This document shows, piece after piece, positions 12,234-25,392 of a stretch of DNA of 53,656 nt. Under the pieces are notes generated by a model. That model was not told where the DNA came from. It did no database searches and saw only the letters and a program-made list of their open reading frames with translations. Source of the DNA: Bigelowiella natans CCMP2755 (taxonomy: Eukaryota; Cercozoa; Chlorarachniophyceae); the NCBI GenBank assembly GCA_000320545.1, contig ADNK01002453.1:1-53656 (forward strand). The letters run 5' to 3'. The position numbers and the translations under genes are program-made. Each line of letters starts with the position of its first letter. The first letter of the stretch is position 1.

Positions 12234-12840
12234 CTCTGCTAAGTTGGGTACTTGGAAGGGTAGATTAGCTTAGATTTGCAACAATGACACTAAGCTAAAA
12301 GCGAATTGGGATAAAAGGGAGTGGGCACTTCAAATTTGGCGCGTAACTGTGACTGTTTTCATTTGGAAGTACATTTGACGCCATTTTCATCTTACGACTT
12401 TCAATTAGAAATGTCGCTAGGGAGTAATAAGCAGGATTTTCCGATGGAATATGCGTTCACAGGAAATCCATGCCAATTGGAGTGCAACATGTTGATTTAT
12501 GATATAAACCTTGGTCATTAGTCATTGGTGAAATTTTGCGGCAACCAAGAAAGGGCGGGATAGCCTAGGATATTTTGTGATTTCGACAACGAATTTGTGT
12601 TGCTCATATGGAAAACCCGCCATCGTAAAAATCAAGAGAGCAACAAAAAGTGCTTTATTTTCAATAAATAAGCATTAAAAAACTATGCTGTTCGGCAGTT
12701 GCGACATGGTGAAACGCCGTTTATTAATGAAGATATTGGCCTCTGAATTGTGAAAATGACAGATTCACCCCGTCCTCCGTGCTCCATTGGGAACTAAGCG
12801 AACTACTCAGCTGGAACGGAACCTACAAGCCCCAGTTATT
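12234..12840. other. Divergent intergenic promoter region
   Basis: Separates the start codons at 12233 (-) and 12841 (+). It contains the E2F-like site at 12335-12342 and a GC-rich GGGCGGGA at 12553-12560. Open frames here (for example 12321-12521) are short and featureless. No palindromic-word island is present. Confidence 0.5.
12335..12342. promoter_or_regulatory. E2F-like site
   Basis: TTTGGCGC, an exact match to the eukaryotic E2F consensus TTTSSCGC, about 100 bp upstream of the ATG at 12233 in the divergent promoter shared with the gene starting at 12841. A short site can occur by chance, so it is suggestive only. Confidence 0.4.
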
Positions 12841-14212
12841 ATGGAACCGGAAAGAGAAAGCACTGTTTCCTCATGCAAAGGAATCGTTCTCGTTATTTTA
12901 GGGTATGCCCCGAAAACAAGACTCTTGTGCAATGTAATCATGTAATTCCCCTAAAGTTTTTCCCGCCTGCTGTCTATCAGAATATGTCTCTGCGCCTTCA
13001 CTAGAGCATACGAATATCATCTACTCCAATATTATCCGGTCGTCCAACTGCAATTAGGAAAATCAATAGCCATGGTAGTCTTCTCTCTATCAACTCAACA
13101 AATATTTACGAGATTAAATGGCAACCTTGCGAATAGAAATGATCGCGAGCTCCTCCTTCTTCAGAGCAGCTTTATGGCAGCTTACTCACTGTTCAAATTA
13201 TACGCATTTTCAAATCTGCGATTCGATGAATGTTCGGCAGTGATATACACCTTTCCAGTATGGACAACATGGATGAGCTTTTACTTTAGAGGCGAAGGAA
13301 TAAATGTCTCAAATGCTACGCTACAGATCCTAAATATTCTAGCTGTTGTGCTAATCGTGGACCCTTTGAAGCTCTGGGGAGAGGAACAACAACAATTCTT
13401 ACGTACTCTGCTCGGTCTTGCTATGGCAGTTGCATCAGTACTGTGTTTTTCTATGCAACTTTTTGTGATGAGGTTTACAGGCCCTTCCATCCAATGGTGT
13501 ACCTGTGAGCTCTATGCAGGGTATGTTTCCGATCAGAATAAGAGCGAAACGAAGTCTTGCGATTAGAATAAATATTCAATAATCTAATAGTCAATAGTCG
13601 ATAGATAATAAGTTTCGTTATACTATTCATACATTCATACATTAAATTTTTATCCATCTAATAAATATTTCGGGTTTCGGGTAGGCTCGTTTGGGCAGCA
13701 ATTCTTTGTCCACTGGCTGCACTTGGTCAATATTTATTTGACTACCCCGATAGTTTTTTATGGGAGCATATTTGGGTTGATCTTAAAGTCATCGATACTG
13801 CAAGTATTACTGTGATGGGGATGGGAACATTTATCTCTTTTGGACTAATAAATGAAGGGATTAAGCTTGCCCCCGTTGCACCGGCTGCATTTTGTTTCCT
13901 AATGGGTTTACCCCTAACCTTCGTTCTCCAATATCTAATCTTTGGACAAAGCCCGGTATGAATAATTATGATATCTTCCTAGGCTAAGTCAAAAACTATT
14001 CTAGAACTCGAATCTAACCAAATAAAAATTTGTTACATTTTGTAACTTATTAGGACGTTCTCGGATGGGTTGGTATGAGTACATTAATGGCAAGTGACTT
14101 ACTGATTGGACATACAAACAAGCATCCTACATTGACCGCTCAGCATCGCTCGGCATCTTCAACGCAACAAACTATGTCCGTACATATGGACTCGATTGAA
14201 GTCAACACATGA
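12841..14212 (+). CDS. EamA/DMT-family membrane transporter
   Basis: Four phase-compatible exons, 12841-12902, 12981-13520, 13685-13955 and 14054-14212, give 343 residues ending in TGA. The protein is a string of hydrophobic helices. It carries the two halves expected of drug/metabolite transporters, including FSNLRFDECSAVIYTFPVWT in the first half and APVAPAAFCFLMGLP in the second, where EamA proteins have their final hairpins. Length fits the ten-helix SLC35G/EamA group. The N-terminus is short and hydrophilic (MEPERESTVSSCKG), with no obvious cleavable signal peptide. The C-terminal tail is Ser/Thr/Gln-rich and probably cytosolic. Only three introns, about 80-165 nt, make this gene much less fragmented than its neighbours. 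The substrate is unknown. Confidence 0.88.
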
Positions 14213-15110
14213 CTAGATCAAGTGAGCATGCATACTAGCATATCAATCGATATAACAAAGCTACAACGTCTCTACCTCATCGTCACCTGAGCTGCCCATG
14301 TGTGCACACATGTAAAATAATGTCACACTGGACGGCTTTACAGATGGGTTTGCTAGCCTGCACTTTTTGTGTGACACGCAACTTCTAGACATTGCAGTGT
14401 GGACGTTTACCAATCGATCGCCTTCCCCGGTGCTACCTAACTGCGCACACACAACTTGCATCACAATGCTGATGTGACAATCGCAGCCTCTAGGCCCTGT
14501 TGCTTAGCTAGTCACACAAGCTAGCAAGGCGCAGCGCCCTGCATGCGATTTTTAGCATGAGCTAGCTAGCTACTAGTGAGATGGCTAGATAGATGCATGT
14601 ATGTCGCCTGCGCGCACGAATTCGACACACAATGCACAGGTAGCTAGAAAGCTAGACGGGAGTGCAATTGATCAAATCAAATTTGTTTAATGGTCATCCT
14701 CATGGCAGGTGAGCGTGCGACGACAATTTGAATCTCAGCTTGACCCACTCACCACAGCAACGACGACTAGACGAGCCTACTAGCTAGTTAGCAAGCTAGT
14801 GCATTCTTGTTGCATCTAAAAAATTGGACAATGACAAAATGGACAGTGTTGTCATTTGGCACAAGCTAGCATTGCAAGCCATTGAACTAGGCAAGCTTGC
14901 TTTCAACAGGTCTAGACGTGCTAGGGTGCTTTGAATGGCAAAACGATGGAACTTTAGAGAGACGTCTAGAAAACGCGCTCACAGTTGCGTTCTTCGTTTG
15001 TTGTGGATCGATGCGCACAACATAGATCATCGCTAGATCGTAGCTAGCTAGCTAGCGACCTATTTCTCTAGTCTCTGATTTGGGCGCGAATGCATGCTTG
15101 GTGAGGGAGC
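14213..15110. other. Palindromic-word island 2 (convergent gap)
   Basis: Begins at the transporter stop codon and runs towards the 3' end of the minus-strand KH gene. By hand I count about 25 CTAG in 0.9 kb, against three or four expected, plus many TGCA, CATG and AGCTAGCT runs. No open frame, RNA gene or transposon ends are visible. Confidence 0.7.
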
Positions 15111-16187
15111 CATATTTCTTGTGCGTGGAATTCGTGTTACAATTAAAGTAGGGAAGCACGTTATAAATGCTGACAGCATGGAAGATATTTATGACTTATT
15201 ATTGGCTTCACAATGTAAGGAAGTAACGTAGTCATACGAAATCTCCGACAGCAAATGCCGTTTCTTATTTTGACAAGCACCAAGATTATAAAATCAGATT
15301 GATTGTTTAGTCTCGGTACATTGTCCTTGGGTCATCAAAATGGGGTGTTGTGATTAATGTCACTAGCATGAACACAAATCATCGCACGACCCACTATCAT
15401 TCATATCATCAAGGGAACAGAAGAGTCGTTTCATCCATATCCACCATATATTTATCCATTGGACAAGACAGTAGCAGCGAATCGGCAGTAGCAGTCGATG
15501 TTTGATATCATCATCACCATCATCATCAATCAATCGATCATCAATCAATCAATCCATCACAAAGTCGTAGCAGTAAGTAGCAGCAGTCAATCAGTAGTAG
15601 CAACGTAGTAGTAGCAGCAGCATCGGGAACGAATCGACGGAACGAATGATGAACATCACCACCACAAGAAGAGAAGCATCCACATCCACATCCACATCCA
15701 CCACCACCATCAGTGGGATAGTCATAGTAGCAGGAGCAGCGTAATCATTATCATCATCAATCATCCATCATACGAAGAAGATGTATGTCCATAATGATAG
15801 ATAGCAGCATCAGCAGCAGAGGCACCATCAGCAGGCAGCACCAATGAATCATGAACGATATAATAACAACACAACAACAACAACAACAACAACAACAAAC
15901 AACACAACGCACAGACCAGATCATCACCATGATACATTCAGACAAAAACGATTTTGAAAAGCTATTTGGGATAAATTAAGATGTATTCTTCGGGTGTTGG
16001 TTAGTGGTGTTTTGTAGTGTGCTGGTTTTCAATATCTCCAGTGTAAAAGCATAATCTCCCATTTACATTTATCTTTCGTTCATCTCCCTATCTTCACAAA
16101 CACACCCGCACCCGCACACGCACCCGCACACGCACACGCACGCTACGCTACAGCTAATTTGTCGAGTCGACCTCTCATCCTCCTTCT
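15111..16187. other. Low-complexity 3' flank of the KH gene
   Basis: ATCA/TCAA, CAGCAG, CACCAC and CAA repeats dominate 15480-15910, and a degenerate CACCCG/CACACG repeat sits at 16097-16142. I see no gene. The part nearest 16187 must hold the 3' UTR of the KH protein gene. Confidence 0.6.
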
Positions 16188-19100
16188 CTAGGATTTCTGA
16201 TCATAACCACTATATCCCCCGTAGGAGCTCCCTCCCCCCGCTTGTTGGTTGTAGCTGCTCCCTCCTGAATAGCTGTTTCCTCCTCCACCGTATCCCCCAC
16301 CACTGCTGTAGCCGCCACCACTACTATACTGTTTATGGTACAAGAAAAGCTCGTTAGGGTATTAGTAAAAGTATTAGTATTTGTATTTGTATTTGTATTT
16401 GTATTCGTAGGGATGTTATATCTCAGCTATAGTCTCCTTTCCAACAAATGGGACATATACTCTTTATATCCATCATCATGATCATTATCATCGTCAACAA
16501 CACCATCGCCGCTCGTAACAAATAAACGTGGAGGTCGTTCGTTCGTTCGTAGGTTCGTTGTTTGTCGCAGTAGTAGTAGTAGTAGTAGTAGTAGTCGTCG
16601 TCGTACCTGTCCGCCTCCATAGCCCCCACTGTTTCCATACCCACCGCTACCACCACCATATCCCCCCCCGCCGCCGTATCCGCCGCCGTATCCGCCACCA
16701 CCATAACCTCCTATTCATCCATCACCATATCGAGTATCATTACAACAGCAACAACATTGGCCAGTACATGCGTGCTATACGGCTTCAATGGGTACCCTCC
16801 CTTTGTCTTTAGTATTGCCATTGTAGTTATAATTATGAGTAATACTATTACCGCTGTTTCCATAGCCTCCACCTCCTCCATAGCCGCCACCACCGTATCC
16901 TCCTCCTCCGCCTCCATATCCTCCATATCCACCTCGGCCGCCATAGCCGCCGCCGCCATATCTGTTACTTTAGGTAGCAGCAAAAGGAGATTTAGTTCAC
17001 TAATTGGGAAGCGAAAAACACGATGCAATTGCAACTCGTAGACTTTCTTTGATTATTGTGTGTGCTAGTAATTGTGTGGGAAAAAAAATAGTAAAATAGA
17101 AAATGCTGCCAAGCTAAGCAAGAAGACTCTCATCTCAACGTTTTCTCCGTCAGTCGTTTCTACTTCTACTTACTTTTGGTAGCCCCCGCCGGACATTGGA
17201 ATCCCGGTGCTGAGTGAGAGGGCGCTAGACGGGTTCGTCATGATGCCGCGCACAAGCTCGACAGCAGCATCCACAGCCTGTATGATCGTATTAGAAAAAG
17301 CTCAAGAGTTTTTTCCTTGTAGTTAGGCAGGGTGTAATCACAACGTGATGTGGCAATTGCGTAAGTTTGCTGCATCTCTTGTCCGACCTGTTGCGTGCCC
17401 GAAATCATGATTTTCCTTGGCTGGCCTGGTGGCATGCTCTGATCAATCTAATTAGTGGACGATAGGGGAAAATGCAAGAACAACAATGCGGGAAGATATG
17501 TTACGAAGATGGTCTAATGACGACCCAATATAAGACTGGTGTATGACAACCAAAATCCTTTCGAATTACAATTGCATAAGAGGGGTAGTAAAGCGAAGCT
17601 GCCATCATCCCCATATCGATACTCTACACAGTCGAGAAGAGATGAACTGAAGGACATGACAAATATTTCCGCCGCCTCCTCCCCTTTCTCTTCCTTTGGG
17701 TGGAATTATTACCTGCACTTTAGAACCACTTTTGTTCTGAATGGCGTTGATTGTCTCTCCCTTTCGCCCGATGATACGACCTAGGAGTGATGGAGGAAAC
17801 GGTAAAGTATAAGGCAATATGTGCAATAGACGGGTTTAAAAACAGCACGGCCGTATGTAAAGTATGCTGCGTGCATATCGATCAAGGCGATGACAGGAAA
17901 GATACGATGAAGCACAAGACAATGTTTCACTTCTATTTGCCATACACTTTTCCTCTCGCCTCTTTCTTTTCCTACGAATACTGTTTTAATACTACCAACG
18001 AGGCCAGGATCACAATCCAGAGTCTTGGAGTATCCGCCATTCGCACCTTCATTTTAACGACATAGAGTGAGCATAAGCAATCATTCTAGTAATAGTTTTC
18101 CTATGCATTCATTTAACATTCTTTCTCTTTATTTGCTCTTTCTCTCTTTATATCATCACCGACGGTCGCCGATGCCACACCGCCCGCTGCACCCGTAGGA
18201 GCTGCGCCTGTATTAAAGATTTCGACATAACGACGACACGATGTGAGCGAAATCCGTTGATGTTGATAATAATGACGGTACAAATGATTAACGCAACAAT
18301 GATCATCCCCTATTTCACTGCTAGCAACTAAACAGATGTGGATAGTACAAATAAACTAATATATGACATCTACCTCCCATGCCGAAACCAGCAGAACGAG
18401 GGGGGCCGTTCTCCATGACTTCATGAATCTTTGAAAGACCAAGACGGAGAGTGAGAAACAAAGAGAGACGTAATGCTATTTTCGAAATCATGAATGAAAT
18501 GCGCGCTGCTGCAAAACTAAGATCAATGCATCCTTTCCACTGCTCCCCTTCCAGTCCTCTTTCGAGTATACAAAAACTGTTAAAAAATCTTCTGTTGGTA
18601 CCGCTTTGACAGCAGCAGCGATGAGAGATTGGGGCCCTGCAACAGAGATTTTCCTTGGCACTCCCTGGGGATAGTTCTGGTCGATTTGGATGCGACACCC
18701 AGTCCTGATTATGTGTACAAGATATAATTACATAAATAAATTCAAATCCATAAATGAAAATGCAAAACATGGTGCGTGTGAGCATTCGTTTCGGGAATCA
18801 TTACGTGTTTTGGAGCATTGAGATTGTTTCTCCACCACGTCCAATGACTCTTCCCACAAGGTGGGGAGGGCACTCGAAGGTCTGCGTGAGCTCAGGACCA
18901 GTGCCAGTTGGAGCTACGACTGCTAGGAAAAATAAATGGAGAGAGAAAGAGAAAAGAGAGGGGAAGACAGAGAGAAATCAGCATCCTCGTGAACACCGTG
19001 AAGAGATTACAGATCAGCAGCTGACCCTGTGCAGGCGTAGATGGTTGCTCCTGCAGTGATCAATAATAAGATTCAAATTAGTAAATTATTATCTTCGCAC

Positions 19101-19282
19101 AATTTGTTATGATGATGGTGAAAAGGATTTAGTTCTCACGCACGTTAGGAGGGCCGTTGTGCATCGTATCGGTGATAATCTTGATAGCCTCCTCCATCTT
19201 TTAACAATTAAATACACGCATGTAAGGCCAAAGGAGGGACAAGACGTATTAATTTGGCACGCCATTTTTTACCACGGGAATA

Positions 19283-19316
<34 letters not shown>

Positions 19317-20649
19317 CGTGTGTTTGTACAACAAAATCGTCTGCAGGATAGGTTTTACTATACCAGATTCGGTGCTCCGATGAGCTGAATCTTTCTTGGT
19401 TGACCTGAAATATATAATTTCGGTGTAAGAAATATGTCTTCGTCTATTCCTTTTATTCTAATCTCAACGGTCACATGAGCACTCAACCAACCAGGAGGAT
19501 AATTCTGGTCGATTTGCAGGCGACAGTTCGTTTTTTGCTCGAGCCATCTGATCGTGGCACCTTGCCTGTGTATTTTCCATACATGTTTTTCATCAGTCAG
19601 CAACCCCATACTATTTTTTGAGTCTTCATATTCGCCATTGCGCGTAGTAACTAAGGTGCGATGCTTTACCTTCCGATGACACGCCCAACAAGAGGAGCAG
19701 GGCAGTCAAGTACCTGAGTTGCCTGTATACGGCACATTTTGTCAAAGGGTGAGACCAGAAAGCTTTGGTGTGAGTCTACTCTTAATTACGATGCGTAAAT
19801 ATGAATATCTACATGGTTGGATTACCTGGCCATCCGCCATTATCTGCACAGGAGTGACTTTTGCTTCAATGATGTTAATCACTTGGGTACTGGTGGTTCC
19901 CGGAAGACCTTCGATCTTTTTTTCTTCGACAGTTTCCTCAACAGCTGCCCCACCGCCTTCAGCTCCAGCACCAAGATCAAGAACGATCTTTGGTGCTGAG
20001 CTATCCTCCTGATTCATAATATATTGACTTGTCAGCGAGCATTTACTAAGAAGACCTTTTGCTGTTGCTCATAGACATAAGAAATAAAAGAACTACTTCT
20101 GATACATAATCGTACTGAGAAAATATATGGGATTGGTTTCTGCTATCTAGACTTTGAGTGCCAACGCTCACAGCAATCTTCAATAACCTTCGTGTCTTCT
20201 GAGGCCTCCGCTGCTACCTCCGCAGGAGCATCTTCAGTTTTCTGTTTAGCCTCTTTCGTGTTCGCTTCTGCCTCGTCCTCATCACGTCCACGTTTCCTCG
20301 ATGAAGCATCGGTCTCCTTTACTTCTGCAATGTAAAAGTACATTATTCTTTTTTCAATGAAATTTCGCATGATTTTAATTTGCGACGAAGGCTATTAAAG
20401 TAGATTAAAATTTTCTTGTGTTCTTTCTGTAAGGTTTTCGGAAAGATATTGCATAACCATGTAATCATTCATATTGATTTTTAAGAAGTCTACCTTCAGC
20501 TGGAGGGACAGTCTCTGCTTCTGTCGTCTCCGTGGCCGTGGCCTGTGTTCGAAAGAGGTGTTAATATTCGATGTGCAAAAGCTTGTCTGTTAGTGACTAT
20601 ATTTAAAAATTACGGTTGCTTCGGTGGTAGGCTTAGTTTCTTCGCTCAT
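16188..20649 (-). CDS. Triple-KH RNA/ssDNA-binding protein, FUBP/KSRP-like
   Basis: Single-stranded nucleic-acid-binding protein of 536 residues from 20 phase-compatible exons (high to low): 20614-20649, 20494-20542, 20188-20324, 19826-20008, 19670-19722, 19492-19565, 19364-19404, 19144-19197, 19026-19050, 18805-18919, 18602-18704, 18374-18428, 18160-18207, 17996-18046, 17713-17780, 17388-17447, 17174-17277, 16852-16961, 16607-16710, 16188-16328. The first 135 residues are acidic with a nuclear signal SRKRGRDEDEA. KH1 (about 139-215) has LVGRVIGRQGATI, KH2 (about 230-305) LVGRVIGRGGETI, and KH3 (about 335-410) LVGRIIGRKGETI, each followed by IDQ...PGQPRKI. From about 417 on the protein is Gly/Tyr-rich (YGGGGYGG repeats), ending YGGYSGYDQKS. 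Three intact GxxG loops indicate active binding, probably in transcription, splicing or mRNA decay. At the 19713/19722 acceptor, two in-frame AGs differ by three codons. Confidence 0.93.
19286..19315. repeat. GT microsatellite in a KH-gene intron
   Basis: About fifteen GT units between the KH1 exon ending at 19364 and the exon at 19144-19197. Confidence 0.9.
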
Positions 20650-21117
20650 CTCCGTTCGATCCTTTTTAAAAAAATAAAATAATGAAGCGAATAGCTTATT
20701 GCTGCAACGAGGGGGAGAGGGAGGAACCTTCTGCGGGCGGTTTGATGAATGTGTGGTAAGACTTAAGCGATATACAAGAAACACATTCACAGCTGAATTA
20801 TTTCAATAAAAGTAACTATATAATTGTCGTATAATATAAATAGAATCCATTTTACTATAATAAAAGGAAAAATTCTATCATCCGTAGAGTGCGCGAAAGG
20901 TGAAAGTAGAGAACAGAGGATATTTTAATCTAATTCTCCCTTCGATGCTAGTCGTTACTTATAAATTCTAATCACAAATGTCGCGCACCAAAAACGTCAT
21001 CTATTTCACAAAATATTGTGATTACTTTACGATTTAGAATATTTTTTATTGTCGCAGTACTAATTACCAATTCCTTTCCTTGCGTCAGCCTCCAATTCGA
21101 ATGGCCGACGTGAGCAG
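20650..21117. other. Divergent promoter, KH gene and LYR gene
   Basis: Short AT-rich spacer of about 470 bp between start codons at 20649 (-) and 21118 (+). No repeats, no palindromic-word island and no recognisable core element. Confidence 0.5.
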
Positions 21118-21847
21118 ATGTCTAGGCTGAAAAACATCCCGTCGTTGAAGGCGTTCATGATGCGCAACGAGGTTCGCTCCTTTCCAATATGCCCCAAATA
21201 TCTGTCTCATAATCTATATCATATTGCAATTGCATATGTGGCGTATTCATGGCACTCAATTGAATGTGGGCATTATGAAAGGTTTTAGGCCTTTATCGTG
21301 ACATCGTGCGGATGTCGAAGAGGTTGCCTGAGACGGATCGTGAGCAAACCTTAGAGTTTGCAAGGTAGAATTCGAAGAAAGAAGTACGTGATATACCACC
21401 CAACGGTTAAAATTTGGTGTATGGTGGAAAGGAGCCAGTTCGTTTCATACAAAAACCTCGAAGAAAGGCACCAGATCAGATACCTTCTCATGGAGGTACT
21501 TTAATCTCAATGTATTTATTTGAAATTAACTTCTACATACTTTTCAAAACAACCTTTCTCGGTGCCAGTGCAGATTTTTGATGAAGATACATGCTTCGCG
21601 TGTTTTTTCACTGCTACAAGCATCTACCTAACCTCCCCTCCCCAGTTAATTTGGACGGGCGCTCAGCTTGCACTAGCTCATTTTTTTGTATTCCTTGTGC
21701 ACGTGTGAAGGGGAGGTCTCAACTAGAAAGATATCAAACTGCGCTGGATCAAGCCATGTAATTATATCCGGGTAACTTCGCACACTGTGCACCTGGCCTT
21801 CAATTCAATTCAGATCGCAGGAAGCACATATATATATGATAGAGTAG
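21118..21847 (+). CDS. LYR-motif (Complex1_LYR) small protein
   Basis: LYR proteins are small mitochondrial or plastid adaptors that help iron-sulfur delivery and assembly of respiratory complexes. Exons 21118-21171, 21282-21364 and 21432-21495 join in phase and read VLGLYRDIVRMSKRLPE, then SQFVSYKNLEERHQIRYLLM. This is the family pattern: LYR near the start of the first helix, a conserved F about 30 residues later, and the I/L-R-xLL end. The last exon is less sure. My choice, 21821-21847, closes the frame at 75 residues, slightly short for the family (usually 80-120). The start at 21118 follows an in-frame-terminated upstream ATG at 21101. Specific complex or partner cannot be assigned. Confidence 0.78.
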
Positions 21848-22924
21848 CAGACAGAGTTTCGCCAGCACCAGTCTTGGTGTTTATTCAAGGCCCTAGAGAC
21901 TGTGCGTTGTTCTATAAAAGAAAGAGCTTGTAGATTAAATTACTCCCATAGTAGCAATAGAAGTTTCCAAAAAAATTATGAGGCGTGGTGTGAGACCTAT
22001 TCTCGTAATAATAGGGCACGAATCCTATCGTCCTGTTCGATCTGTCTACATGACAAGTCATCGCAGCATGATTCATAAGGTTTCGTTTGTGATTTTCCAG
22101 TTTTGCGGAAAATTCACGTGAGAGAGCGCATGATTGCGAGATCAAGTGAGCGCGCAGTTCAAGGCAAAATCAAAAGCGCGTTGTTCAGCGTGCATTTTGT
22201 TCAGCGTGCATGGTCATGCAAGCGTGAGCTCTAGCAGTGCTGCATGCCAAGGACTACATCGGCTAGTCAGCAGGCCAGCCGGGCAGAACGGACAACGTGC
22301 AATGGAATGCATTGTTTGTGCATGTGTGGTGCAGTTTCACATGGAATCAAAATCAAAGCGAAAACCCACACGCCACAGCTCTGTTAAACCTGTAACGAAT
22401 CGCCAGAACATGCATTTGGAAGCTTCATTTGCGCGCGACCAAGCGCGTTGTGTGATGTGATGGACATTGGATTTGCTCGCATTTCTTTGAAAGTTTTCGT
22501 GCATGTCACACTTGGTCAAACACACGCGCTGAAGCATTCAAAACGTGGCAGAGCTAGAACAAACGCGCAGCGTGCATCCTCTGCACAACGGGTGTGAATT
22601 TTCACACTTTGCGCGCTCACTGAGGCCTTGAAAATGGACATTTGGGTCAACATTTGGGTCAATTTTTGAGTTTTGGCCATCGGACAAGTTCAGATGACTT
22701 TCCTTTGACCAACTGCAACTGCCTGCTGCTTCAAAGCGCGTCGCAAAGCGCTGCACTGTTCACAACCCCGTCGTTACCGGGTTTGACGGAGCTGTGGCAT
22801 GCCATGTGTGGCAGCATGCACAATGTCAGTTGCAGTCATGAGTTGTAGTTCGTCAAGCTTTCACTTTTAACTGCACATGCTAGCTAGCATGGGTGGCATC
22901 AGCATAATCTAAGCAACATGATTC
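21848..22924. other. Convergent gap with palindromic-word island 3
   Basis: From about 22110 the sequence is saturated with GCGCGC, GTGCAT, GCATGC, CATG and some CTAG, and the island stops where the SET gene's stop codon begins at 22925. CTAG is less dominant here (about five by hand count) than in the other islands, while TGCA and GCGC words are more frequent. No gene is visible. Confidence 0.6.
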
Positions 22925-25356
22925 TCAAAGCACGGATCCTCTCTGCGTACTCCGAAATCTTTTGTTGTCGCTCTCATCACGGACGACATCGTCACCGTCT
23001 TCGCTCATGCTACAGTCCTCGCAGTCTTTATTCCTGCTCTCTTGTGTCTTGTAGTAGTCCAAATCCGTACATGTATTATGGCAAACAAATCAGACTTCCG
23101 AGCACGATTGAACGGCAAAACGAGCTTTACCTGAACCCCTTTCTCGGATGCATACTGTCCGTCGCCTCCTTGCGACCGATCAACCTACGTGAGTCAAATT
23201 CAGTAATGTTTAGAATTGTGTGAGAGAGATTACGGCGCCTACTCATTCAAAATACTAAATAACAACGAGAGTTACGATTAAGATTGAACCTGCGCAATCA
23301 GAGATGCTAGGATGGCACGTTGCGACCTACAAAATGAATTCGAATCAAAGTTCCTTCTCCGTTCCCCTTCCATCTCTCTCCCTCTCTCTCCCTTTCATAA
23401 TCTCTGCCTCACGAGAGCTCACGAGAGCATTGCAGCGAGAATACAAAACACGAGTGAATGTACGATACCTACGAAATAGAACCCCAGCGCGCTCTGCAAC
23501 GCTTTCTTCGGTGGCCATCCTTTCAAATCCATGTTCATTCAATCAAAATGCGTTTATCGTGGCAAGGCGATGTGCTTGGTTACCCGGTGCTGTTCGAAAT
23601 GACCAGATTTGACGTATCCCGAGCACTTTTCACGTTAATGCTCAGCCCTTTGATGTGCCGCTCCGCAATGTGGTATATCAGCTGAATCACATGCATCCTT
23701 TCTTACTCTGCACGGTGTAAAGTCGCGAAATGGTGATTGTTTTCAAATGAATGCAGAGGGGAAATCCTGTCCGCAAACTTATGCATTGTGTGTGCATATT
23801 AACATTCGCATGAACATTCATTCTTCCATACCCTTCTAGTTTCCATTGACATAATAGCGTTTGAGTCCGAAATGTGCATCTGCAAACGGCCATAATGCTC
23901 TCAATTATGCAACCGGGTGAGTCGCTACGCAGTGCTTGGTAAACACATATATCTCTTGGGTCCATCGATTAAACACACAATGCGAAGTACCAATTGGCTA
24001 GGGTGCTGAGGTGACTTGGCCTGCACTGCATATCTGCCGAGTGTAGAGTTACGAGTCGTATTATCTCGATCGATAATGAGCTGAGAGTGATCAAAGCAAG
24101 ATTTCAAGCTCCAACTATAAACAGTCTCAAATATGCTACCACCACCACACACGCAACACCAACGTACACAACTACGCACACGTTGACGAGCAAACATGGT
24201 TATATTATTAATAAACAAAAAATGAAAATATAAGAAAAGCAAAGGGATATCAGCTCTCAATGCAAATGAATTCAAAGCTGCGTTTTTTCATCATTACTCG
24301 TGTTGCGAGGCACAGAGCAGAAGACAAAAACCCTCCAGGCAATATCTGAACATAAGTATAATTCCGTGCATTTTCGGCCATGAGAAGGATCGATTTTGAT
24401 ATAACATAAAGAAGTATCCTCGCACCTCAAAGGGGGCTGCTTCATCGTAATCTAGCAAACGTGTTCTCTCTCTGATGTAGTCGGCAGCCTCGATCACGTA
24501 TTCGGTCCCGTAAACTTCTACCACTGTGTGAAGAAGACACGCTCTTGAGAATGCAAAATCATACATGGTAGCTGCGTATCTTGCTCATATTACTCGCATC
24601 GAGGAAGCTTTCTTTGGTGATGAATACCGTGTCGTACGGGTTCTGCCCTATAGTGTACATTCCAAATCGGTGTTAAGAAGTCGCATAGGCACAAACAAAG
24701 GGAAAAAGGATATCGTTGCGTTTTTTTGTAAATATCGAAACAGAAGTTGCATGTTTCTATCTCCTCTCACCCTCCATGGCAAACCCGTACTTGTACCTGT
24801 TATAACATATAAGAAAACACAATATTTTCAACCTCCCTTGGACGAATCAAGAAAGCAAGTGTTTGTTCTGTGTGCTCTCATTCTCATTATTTGGTGTATT
24901 ATACTAAAGCATGTTATTAATAGAAGTGAAATGAAGAAGTCATGTGTGGTATGGATACAGATATACGCACACAAGCTCCTCCGTGCTGAGAGGGCCGTAG
25001 CAGTTATGAATTTCTTCTCCTGACATCAAAAAGGCTCAGCACTCTGCAGTATTGCCTTCAACCACTTTCCACGCTATGTCATCATGATTTGTTTAGCTTT
25101 CTCGGATGTGTATTCAACGGTAAGTCAGTGCTACTCTCCTTACTATTCCTCACTAGTCAAACACCATCCGAGCACCTGCAGAGATGTTGGAAGCTGCGAG
25201 GATATGAATGTAGTGTGGATCGCTTTCATTGGTTACAAACTCGATTTGCAAAGCAAGCTCGGGTGAGTGTTTGGGCAGCCGGAGGACGTCAGCGATGAAG
25301 CTTCCACGCCTTTTCACAGTTCCGAATTCGTTAGTTGGCTTTGGCACTTGTTGGAG

Positions 25357-25392
<36 letters not shown>

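Noticed and set aside
15480-15910. Regular ATCA/TCAA repeats as a CRISPR-like or satellite array
   Set aside because: No conserved repeat with unique spacers; it is degenerate simple sequence in a eukaryotic 3' flank.
16711-17034. Met/Ala/Glu-rich or Ser/Ala-rich frames over the glycine-rich exons
   Set aside because: They are shadows of the Gly/Tyr-rich tail of the KH protein, whose frame is fixed by splice phase on both sides.
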